NCBI GenBank assembly: GCA_965651595.1
Contig: CBFGTA010000070.1
Coordinates: 1-11,718 of the forward strand
Direction of reading: 5' to 3'
Length of the DNA: 11,718 nucleotides
DNA from: CBFGTA01 sp965651595
Lineage (GTDB): Bacteria > Actinomycetota > Actinomycetes > S36-B12 > UBA10799
Position 1 is the stretch's first letter. Each line of letters starts with the position of its first letter. Below are positions 6,612 through 11,718 of the stretch, in pieces. The notes under the pieces are model-generated. The model had not been told where the DNA came from. It was given only the letters and a program-made list of their open reading frames with translations, and did not search any database. Position numbers and translations under genes: made by a program.

Positions 6612-6628
6612 TTATTCCGGGAGGCAGG

Positions 6629-7111
6629 ATGAGTTCTGCTCACTGGCTTGACGACGACGAACAGGCAGCGTGGCGCGCCTTCCTCCACGCCCATCGGGTC
6701 ATTTCCTCCGACCTGGCCAGCCAGCTGCAGCGCGGGTCGGATTTGTCATACGCCGACTACGAAGTGCTCGTGCATCTCACCGACGTTGATGGGCAGACTT
6801 TACGTATCCACGAGTTGCGCGAACGCCTGCGCTGGGAGCAGAGTCGACTATCGCACCAGTTGACGCGAATGCAGGGACGCGGCTTGGTGTCGCGTCGGGA
6901 CTGCGCTGAAGACAAGCGTGGGCTGTATCTCGAGATCACGCCCCGAGGCCTAGCAGCCATCCGTGCCGCTGCCCCTCACCACGTGGATCGGGTTCGTCGC
7001 CTGTTCGTCGATTCGCTCAGCCGCGACGATCTCTTGACTTTGGGCCGCATGTGCGAGCAACTCGCCGAGCAGGCTGAGTCGATAGCCGCCGAGGAAGATT
7101 CCTCCACGTAG
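6629..7111 (+). CDS. MarR family transcriptional regulator
   Basis: MarR proteins are dimeric winged-helix repressors that usually release DNA on binding a small phenolic or lipid-like ligand or after oxidation. This 160-residue protein has the N-terminal dimer helix, then LSYADYEVLVHLTD, the helix-turn-helix LRIHELRERLRWEQSRLSHQL with recognition helix around SRLSHQLTRMQGRGLV, the wing RRDCAEDKRGLYLEITPRG, and a C-terminal dimer helix pair. The start is ATG 6629 with GGGAGG five bases upstream; an upstream open frame to 6554 is less likely. It is the only plus-strand gene I support in the window. It diverges from yceI and converges with the GGDEF gene, whose stop is 39 bp past its own. Only one Cys lies in the wing, so oxidation sensing is not obvious. 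Ligand unknown. Confidence 0.92.
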   Translation: MSSAHWLDDDEQAAWRAFLHAHRVISSDLASQLQRGSDLSYADYEVLVHLTDVDGQTLRIHELRERLRWEQSRLSHQLTRMQGRGLVSRRDCAEDKRGLYLEITPRGLAAIRAAAPHHVDRVRRLFVDSLSRDDLLTLGRMCEQLAEQAESIAAEEDSST

Positions 7112-7150
7112 ATGCGCGCACTTGACTCACAGGAGCGGAGGGGCCGACCG

Positions 7151-8722
7151 TCACAAATGTAGGTGCTCGTCCGCTCCGGCGTCACCGTAGACACTTCCCG
7201 TGGAGCGGCCCGCCGTCTTGGCCCGATACAAGGCGATGTCAGCTTGAATCCGGATCGCTGCCGCGTCTTGGGCCCGGCGCGGGAAGTCGGAGATGCCACA
7301 AGAAAACCCGATCCGCACCGGCCCGTCTGGTTGGGGCCCGGTGCGCTGGAAAGTCTGGAGCAGTCGTTGGCTTTCGCTCAACGCCTCCTCCGCGCATAGA
7401 CCGGGCAAGACAATGACAAACTCGTCTCCGCCGATTCGACACAGCGTGTCGGCGGGTCGGATTAGGCGACTCAGGTACCGACTCACTTCGACGAGGTACT
7501 GGTCACCAGCAACGTGGCCGAGGCGGTCGTTAACATCTTTGAAGTAGTCAAGGTCAATCATGATGAGGCTGACGCTCTGTTCGCTCGCGATGGCTCGCTC
7601 GAGGGCTTCTTCGAGGCGACGCTCGAAATATCGCACATTGTGCAGGCCGGTGAGCGGGTCGCGGGTGGCTTGTTCCCGCAAGGCGCGTTCGGCTGTCTCG
7701 CGGCGAGTGACGTCGCGGAACATCCACACCACTCCCCCGATGCCTTGCTCGGGCGCGGCAACCGACATGTCAAAGAATCGCGATTGCCCATCGATGGGCA
7801 ATTCCACCAGGGTGGTTTCGTTGACCACTGAAGAGCGCCGCTGGCGGTCCAAGCGATCGACTAGTACCGACCACGACGACACGACGTCAGCACCCGCGCG
7901 ACCGAGTTGGTCTTGGGAGACCCCGAGCAACTCCTGGGCGCGATCGTTGACCGCCACGAGTCGCTGGTGGTCGTCGAAGACGACGATCGGTTCTGAAATG
8001 GCCTGCAGGATGGCTCGCTCACCGATGGGAACGATGTCTAGCAGTCCGAAGCGGCGCGTGGCCCACCCAATTCCGACGGCCGCAACAGCACAGAGCACGG
8101 GAGTGAAGTCGACGGGGACTTCGAATACGCGGATAACGTAGGTGATGCTCGACAGCCATGGCACCATCGCAAATGCGAATACCGCAAGCAGTTGCTTGCG
8201 GTAGATTCCGCGCAGATTCACTGCCGACCAAAGAATGATGCCTTGGGCCAGCAACAAGTATCCGTAGGTGACGATGATGAACAGCCAGAACAACGGCCCC
8301 CGTTGATAGATCAGGAAACCCGACGGATCCCACTCGAAACTGCTCCAGTACTGGCCATCCCAGGCGTTGGTCCAGACGGCGAGAACTACGAGCAACGCCG
8401 GAATCGTCAATATCCATTCGCGGGCTCGTAGCCGCGGTAATCGGCCGGTATAGCGAATGGCGAACATGACGAAGAACAGCGGCAACATCATGCCACCGAG
8501 GTACTCCAGGCTCGACAGAAAGACCTTCATGGTCTGAGTCGACGCGGCCTTCTCCAGTGCATGCGCTACCAGCCACAAACCGGTAGCGGCATAGAGACCG
8601 ACGACAACCTGTCCGCTCGCCGACGTGCGATGCCTCCAGACCGTCGGCGCGGTACCTACCAGTGCAATCATGGCCGCGATGTCGAGGCCAACCATCACCC
8701 ATTGCTCGGTGTGCAGGCTCAT
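7151..8722 (-). CDS. 7TM-PAS-GGDEF diguanylate cyclase
   Basis: Predicted membrane sensor that makes cyclic di-GMP from two GTP. The first 225 residues hold seven hydrophobic segments of the 7TM sensor type found in front of histidine kinases and cyclases. A PAS domain follows at about 232-345 (AISEPIVVFDDHQRLVAVND, ending near VWMFRDVTRRETAERAL), and a GGDEF domain at about 350-505 starts at RDPLTGLHNVRYFERRLEEA. The active-site motif GGDEF is intact at residues 431-435. The inhibitory I-site RxxD (RPAD, 422-425) sits five residues before it, so product inhibition is possible. There is no EAL or HD-GYP domain for breakdown. The ligand of the 7TM part is unknown. No strong ribosome site precedes ATG 8722. 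It stands apart from its neighbours, so regulation may be independent. Confidence 0.93.
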   Translation of the reverse strand: MSLHTEQWVMVGLDIAAMIALVGTAPTVWRHRTSASGQVVVGLYAATGLWLVAHALEKAASTQTMKVFLSSLEYLGGMMLPLFFVMFAIRYTGRLPRLRAREWILTIPALLVVLAVWTNAWDGQYWSSFEWDPSGFLIYQRGPLFWLFIIVTYGYLLLAQGIILWSAVNLRGIYRKQLLAVFAFAMVPWLSSITYVIRVFEVPVDFTPVLCAVAAVGIGWATRRFGLLDIVPIGERAILQAISEPIVVFDDHQRLVAVNDRAQELLGVSQDQLGRAGADVVSSWSVLVDRLDRQRRSSVVNETTLVELPIDGQSRFFDMSVAAPEQGIGGVVWMFRDVTRRETAERALREQATRDPLTGLHNVRYFERRLEEALERAIASEQSVSLIMIDLDYFKDVNDRLGHVAGDQYLVEVSRYLSRLIRPADTLCRIGGDEFVIVLPGLCAEEALSESQRLLQTFQRTGPQPDGPVRIGFSCGISDFPRRAQDAAAIRIQADIALYRAKTAGRSTGSVYGDAGADEHLHL

Positions 8723-8897
8723 GGCCCACCACGTCCCGTATGGGCGCGCACTCTAGATGTCCCCGACCCGGCAAGCAGCCATGCGCCGAACCTACCGCGC
8801 GCGAGCTACCGTGATCAACTTATCCGCGATCTTGTTTCGCCCGTACGTGAAAACTCACTGACTCCCGACCGGTTGCCGGTGGCCGGCGGGACACAAA
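8723..8897. other. 175-bp gap between the cysteine-rich gene and the GGDEF gene
   Basis: Contains the terminator-like hairpin listed separately. It should also carry the GGDEF gene promoter, which I cannot place. No open frame or RNA gene is supported here. Confidence 0.4.
8847..8890 (-). terminator. Hairpin downstream of the His/Cys-rich gene
   Basis: CCGACCGG (8865-8872) pairs with CCGGTGG (8876-8882), seven pairs with one bulge around a TTG loop, about 16 bp after the stop codon at 8898. A short TTTT follows on the minus strand near 8850. It would end the smtB-type operon. Confidence 0.4.
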
Positions 8898-9221
8898 CTA
8901 GGCCGCGTGATGGCAGGTGGAACAGGTGCAGGTTTGGCACACGCAGGTACTGCACGGATGCGCTTCACAGTTCGTGCACGAGCACACATTGTGATTGCAG
9001 GTCACGCAGGAACAATCGGCGCAACTGCAGGCCGCACAGGTGTCAGAACAGTTGCCGCATGAACAAGCGGCGCACTCGTCGTAGTGGCCATCGTGCTCGC
9101 GGTGGGCGTGACCATCGTGCAGGTAATCCACGTGATCGTGGTGTACAACTGCTTCGTGACCGCAGCCCGGTCCGTGCGTGTGGGTATGGGCTTCAGCGGG
9201 TGAATGGGTGGTGGTGCTCAT
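8898..9221 (-). CDS. His-rich/Cys-rich metallothionein-like metal-binding protein
   Basis: 107 residues, not a family I can name as a whole. The N-terminal half (1-48) has 13 histidines and reads HTHTHGPGCGH, then HVDYLHDGHAHREHDGHYDE; I recall similar short His-rich proteins next to zinc regulators in actinobacteria. The C-terminal half (50-103) has 19 cysteines, mostly in CxxCxCxxC units: C50-C58, C62-C75, C80-C85 and C90-C103, joined by short spacers that carry extra His (77, 88, 104, 105). In total there are 20 Cys and 17 His. There is no signal peptide, so it should act in the cytoplasm as a metal buffer or donor, most likely for zinc, possibly copper or cadmium. Its ATG overlaps the stop of the SmtB-type gene (ATGA), and GGAGG lies four bases upstream, so the two genes are translationally coupled. 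The metal is inferred from the neighbour. Confidence 0.85.
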   Translation of the reverse strand: MSTTTHSPAEAHTHTHGPGCGHEAVVHHDHVDYLHDGHAHREHDGHYDECAACSCGNCSDTCAACSCADCSCVTCNHNVCSCTNCEAHPCSTCVCQTCTCSTCHHAA

Positions 9222-9514
9222 GATGCCTCCAATGTGTGAGCGATGGCGTCGTTAACTATGTGGGCGACGTGTTCGTCGACGAGCGAGTAGATGTGGCGTT
9301 GACCATAGCGAGAACTGTCAACAAGCTTCAGTTGGCGCAGGACCCGAAGATGCTGCGAGACCAGAGGTTGACTCATTCCCAGCTGCCTCGCCAAGTCCCC
9401 CACTGAGGCAGGTTCTTCGTCGAGTTGCCGCAGAATTGCCAAACGCCCCGCTGCCCCTAGTGCGCGAAACACTTCGGCCACTGATTCAAGGTCGTCCATA
9501 TTGACTTGTGACAT
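9218..9514 (-). CDS. ArsR/SmtB family zinc-type metal-sensing repressor
   Basis: Dimeric winged-helix repressor that leaves DNA when metal binds. The fold is clear: FRALGAAGRLAILRQL, then the helix-turn-helix VGDLARQLGMSQPLVSQHLRVLRQLKLV and the wing RYGQRHIYSL. The C-terminal helix carries DEH, ten residues, then H, two residues and E, the alpha-5 pattern DxHx10HxxE used for zinc by SmtB (family knowledge). There is no CxC or CVC in the DNA-binding helix, as arsenic or cadmium sensors have, and no cysteine anywhere. Two starts are possible: ATG 9514, which overlaps a TATACA promoter-like box, and ATG 9499 (MDDLESV), which fits a very short leader. Neither has a good ribosome site. The stop overlaps the start of the His/Cys-rich gene. 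I infer that this protein represses the two-gene unit and is released by zinc. Confidence 0.92.
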   Translation of the reverse strand: MSQVNMDDLESVAEVFRALGAAGRLAILRQLDEEPASVGDLARQLGMSQPLVSQHLRVLRQLKLVDSSRYGQRHIYSLVDEHVAHIVNDAIAHTLEAS

Positions 9515-9571
9515 GTATAGATATTGCCATATGCGCAGCCACTTATGCCTGATTGTGGTGCAGGTCATATG
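9514..9571 (-). promoter_or_regulatory. Promoter/operator region of the SmtB-type operon
   Basis: An AT-rich island in GC-rich DNA. CATATG occurs twice (9529-9534 and 9566-9571), 37 bp centre to centre, within GGCATATGACC and GCATATGGC on the minus strand. ATAT/ATAT flank GGCA next to the inner copy. TATACA at 9519-9514 suits a -10 box. SmtB-type repressors often bind AT-rich imperfect repeats of this kind, so autorepression is likely. The -35 cannot be fixed. Confidence 0.5.
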
Positions 9572-9580
9572 CCACTACTG

Positions 9581-10162
9581 TCAGCCCGTTGCCACCAGGC
9601 GGAGGATCTCCTCCTCGGGCAGCCCGCCAATCCACGTGTCAATGTGCTGACCGTCAGCATCGACGAGCACTACTGTCGGTTGCGATCGGATGCCCATCGC
9701 CCGCCAGGAGATCCCCGACTTGTCCCACAGCATGATAGGAGTGGTCAGGCCGGTCGTTTCCACGAACTCGCGCGCCTGGCCAGCATCATTCTGGGTTCCG
9801 ATTCCTACCACGGTCACCTCGTCGGCGTGGGCTTGAGCGAACCGCTGCACCTCGGGCGCCTCAGCCCGGCAGGTGGGGCAATAGGGCGCCCACGCCCAAT
9901 AGACGGTGGGCTTGCCAGGCACCGCCGCGTCGGCCAGATTGACTTCCTGACCGGTGGTGACGTCGAGCACCGGCAGGTCCGGCACGAACCCAACCGGCGA
10001 CTGAGACTGGTCGTTGGAGTCAGGAGCCGCTGAGGACGTACCGGAGCCTGTCGGTTCCGAACTGGCCGAACACCCCGCCAAAGCAACGACACCGAGCACA
10101 GCAAGTGTTGCGACGATTGTGACTGGCAGCACTCTTCGATTCCTAGTCACTGATGCGTTCAC
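9581..10162 (-). CDS. TlpA/ResA-like thioredoxin-fold lipoprotein
   Basis: Membrane-anchored extracytoplasmic thiol-disulfide protein of 193 residues. A lipobox LAGC ends at Cys31 after a hydrophobic segment, so the mature protein should carry a lipid anchor. A Ser/Thr/Pro-rich linker (32-58) leads to a redoxin domain with active-site motif CPTC (95-98, in APYCPTCRAE) and the cis-Pro in SQPTVV (Pro162). The start is GTG 10162, supported by AGGAGAG four bases upstream; it lies inside the end of ccdA and overlaps it by 20 bases, which indicates coupling. CcdA would keep its CxxC reduced from the cytoplasm. No cytochrome c maturation genes such as resB/ccsA are in the window, so the targets are unknown. 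It ends 66 bases before the zinc regulator start, which has its own promoter region. Confidence 0.92.
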   Translation of the reverse strand: MNASVTRNRRVLPVTIVATLAVLGVVALAGCSASSEPTGSGTSSAAPDSNDQSQSPVGFVPDLPVLDVTTGQEVNLADAAVPGKPTVYWAWAPYCPTCRAEAPEVQRFAQAHADEVTVVGIGTQNDAGQAREFVETTGLTTPIMLWDKSGISWRAMGIRSQPTVVLVDADGQHIDTWIGGLPEEEILRLVATG

Positions 10163-11051
10163 GGTTCTCTCCTATCACAGGATCGGGCAGGTCAACGGGG
10201 GTGCGAGAGGGCGCCTGGGTGCGGGCACGTAGTGAATGTGCGGCGATTCCGGCCACCAACAGCACCGCCACGACCAGCGGGAACACCCACAAAGGCAGCC
10301 CAGCGAGGAAGTTTGACACGTTGTGCGACGCGGCCGACACCAGACTGGTCACACCTGCCGCCCCGGACTCACCGGCCAAAATGCGGGTCTCGTTCCAGCC
10401 GTACCACAGCACATAGGCTCCGGCGATGATCAGGAAGATACCCGAGACGGTCGGCAAATAGGGCAGGACTCGTCGAAACCAGTTCTGGGCACCGGATTCG
10501 AAGATGGCGAGGGTGAGTGCCACAGAGGTGAGAACGACACCCATTCCCAGCGCGTACAAGACGAGCCCTGCCGTTCCCAGCAATGGGCCACCCACTGTGG
10601 CGTCGAACGACGTCACGACCGCAGCAAGGAACACCGGCAGCGTGCAGGACAAGGAAACTGTGGCGTAGATGATCCCGTACGACACCATTCCCCACCGCGA
10701 CTGAGAAACGGTAAGCGGGATCTGCGGCACGCGCACCGCGATCCGCTTCCCCACGACAGACAGCAAGCCCACCACCATCAGCGCGGCCCCCATGACCATG
10801 GTGACCACACTCAGCCAACTGCCGAGCACCACCGAGACAGCGGTGACGGCTAGTCCGGCGATCCCAAAAGTGATGACGAAGCCGACCGTCACGAGCGCGC
10901 CCATTTGTAGTGCCCGCACCCAGGCTGCCCGACCGGATCGATTGCTCAGGAACATGGACACGTATCCGGGAAGGAGCGCGAAGCCGCAAGGGTTGAACGC
11001 TGCCAACAGCCCGGCGGCGAAAGCCAGCGCCAAACTAGCCGAGGCAGTCAT
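10143..11051 (-). CDS. ccdA: CcdA/DsbD-family thiol-redox membrane protein
   Basis: CcdA passes electrons from cytoplasmic thioredoxin across the membrane to outer thiol proteins such as TlpA/ResA. The protein has 302 residues and several hydrophobic helices. The first helix contains NPCGFALLPGY (Cys22) and the fourth region SLSCTLPVF (Cys136), the pair of membrane cysteines typical of the family. A last helix (about 250-272) and a hydrophilic tail extend beyond the usual six-helix core. No convincing ribosome site precedes ATG 11051. Its stop (10143) is inside the start region of the TlpA-like gene, so the two form one unit. The transcript probably starts in the 96-bp gap after nrdJ. Confidence 0.92.
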   Translation of the reverse strand: MTASASLALAFAAGLLAAFNPCGFALLPGYVSMFLSNRSGRAAWVRALQMGALVTVGFVITFGIAGLAVTAVSVVLGSWLSVVTMVMGAALMVVGLLSVVGKRIAVRVPQIPLTVSQSRWGMVSYGIIYATVSLSCTLPVFLAAVVTSFDATVGGPLLGTAGLVLYALGMGVVLTSVALTLAIFESGAQNWFRRVLPYLPTVSGIFLIIAGAYVLWYGWNETRILAGESGAAGVTSLVSAASHNVSNFLAGLPLWVFPLVVAVLLVAGIAAHSLRARTQAPSRTPVDLPDPVIGENRERISD

Positions 11052-11101
11052 GCCAGCACCGCCCCTCGACGCGGCCCCAAGATCGCTCCTGCATAGGGCG
11101 A

Positions 11102-11117
11102 CGCTACCGCATAGCGG
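11102..11117 (-). terminator. Small hairpin between nrdJ and ccdA
   Basis: CGCTA (11102-11106) pairs with TAGCG (11112-11116); CCGC/GCGG around ATA is an alternative pairing. There is no clear T run on the minus strand. It may slow or end the nrdJ message, but the case is weak. Nothing else is recognised in the 96-bp gap. Confidence 0.3.
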
Positions 11118-11147
11118 CAGTGAGCATCATTCAACTTGCTGCTGTAG

Positions 11148-11718
11148 TCAGCTGCAGCCGGAGGTACTGCCGCAGCCTTCGCAGACGTAGCAGGAGCCCG
11201 ACGGGCGCATCTTGGTGCCGCAGGTGAAGCACAAGGGCGCGTCGGCGGACTTGCCTTGGATCGCTTCGAGTAACTCCGTCGAGGAATGCACGTCGCCGGC
11301 TGGCTTCGCAGCCGCTGCTGGCGCGTCTTCAACGATGTCGCTCGCGGGAGCGACCGCCACCTCTGGGGCTGAGGTGGCATCGAGCTCAGCCCGTCGCTCC
11401 TCCGCCGACAAGATCCCCAACGCTTGGCGCTGTTCGAGCGGCAAGTGGTCGAGGGCGAGGCGCCGGAAGATGTAGTCCATGATCGACTGAGCCATTCGGA
11501 TGTCTGGATCGTCGGTCATGCCCGCGGGTTCGAAGCGCATGTTCGTGAACTTGCGCACGTACTGCTCGAGGGGAACCCCGTACTGCAGCCCGATGGAGAT
11601 GGCAATCGAGAAAGCGTCCATCATTCCCGCCAAGGTGGAGCCCTGCTTGCTCATCTTGAGGAAGATCTCGCCGAGCCCATTGTCGGGGTAGTTGGATGCC
11701 GTCATGTAGCCCTCGGCA
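11148..11718 (-). CDS. nrdJ: Vitamin B12-dependent (class II) ribonucleotide reductase, C-terminal part
   Basis: NrdJ reduces ribonucleotides to deoxyribonucleotides with adenosylcobalamin as radical source, needing no oxygen. Only the last 190 codons or so are in the window, and the reading frame is open through the right edge (AEGY before MTASNYPD). The visible part has PDNGLGEIFLKMSKQGSTLA, SIGLQYGVPLEQYVRKFTNM, FEPAGMTDDPDIRMAQSIMD and YIFRRLALDHLP, all typical of actinobacterial NrdJ. An Ala/Pro-rich linker then leads to a cysteine-rich tail with CFTC, CYVCEGC and a final GCS. This tail holds six cysteines; such tails bind zinc and/or shuttle electrons to the active site. The ATG at 11705 is internal and is not the start. 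The start and any cobalamin riboswitch lie beyond the window. Confidence 0.95.
   Translation of the reverse strand, partial: AEGYMTASNYPDNGLGEIFLKMSKQGSTLAGMMDAFSIAISIGLQYGVPLEQYVRKFTNMRFEPAGMTDDPDIRMAQSIMDYIFRRLALDHLPLEQRQALGILSAEERRAELDATSAPEVAVAPASDIVEDAPAAAAKPAGDVHSSTELLEAIQGKSADAPLCFTCGTKMRPSGSCYVCEGCGSTSGCS

Noticed and set aside
8561..9223. 220-codon plus-strand open frame over the cysteine-rich gene
   Set aside because: Its Arg-rich repeats are the reverse complement of Cys/His codons of the real gene.
11148..11705. ATG 11705 as start of a small zinc-ribbon protein
   Set aside because: The frame is open through the right edge and encodes NrdJ sequence upstream of the ATG.

Overview
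The window is a gene-dense, GC-rich piece of an actinobacterial chromosome. This rests on gene content: a primary-type sigma factor with the actinobacterial region 1.2 spelling, a DUF4192 protein, PanD, a short PPK2, a B12-dependent ribonucleotide reductase with the actinobacterial C-terminus, and an exported protein with a PKD-like tail. Some starts look non-ATG or nearly leaderless. I cannot name the genus. No tRNA, rRNA, CRISPR array, insertion sequence or phage gene was seen. All genes except one (a marR gene) lie on the minus strand, so the text reads from right to left for most operons.

Layout: (1) 1-941, a primary sigma-70 factor (sigA/hrdB type), cut by the left edge before its -35 recognition helix. 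It has no ordinary start codon: its frame runs straight into an in-frame TAG at 939-941. (2) 939-1730, directly upstream in the same frame and ending at that TAG, a 263-residue acidic protein that aligns almost without gaps to sigma regions 1.2, 2 and 3, but has lost the -10 recognition residues and has no region 4. I regard it as a degenerate or repurposed 'pseudo-sigma'. (3) 1918-2886, an exported protein with a PKD-like C-terminal domain. (4) 2958-3734, PPK2. (5) 3831-4901, a DUF4192 protein. (6) 4982-5434, PanD. (7) 5500-5787, a small unknown protein with an inverted repeat at its start. (8) 5956-6519, a YceI protein, divergent from (9) 6629-7111, a MarR regulator. (10) 7151-8722, a 7TM-PAS-GGDEF diguanylate cyclase. 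(11) 8898-9514, a two-gene unit: an SmtB-type zinc-sensing ArsR repressor, and a 107-residue protein with a His-rich N-terminus and a 20-cysteine, metallothionein-like architecture. (12) 9581-11051, a CcdA-TlpA thiol-redox pair. (13) 11148 to the right edge, the C-terminus of class II ribonucleotide reductase NrdJ.

Two loci deserve a second look. The SmtB/His-Cys-rich pair looks like an actinobacterial parallel to the cyanobacterial smtB-smtA zinc module; it uses a fused His-rich/Cys-rich chain in place of a known small metallothionein. The sigma locus combines a sigma-like acidic protein, a single in-frame stop, a sigma frame without an obvious start, and a sharp codon-usage change inside sigA near position 300. 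Together these suggest recombination, a split or fused sigma gene, or a decoy sigma. An assembly error must be excluded first.
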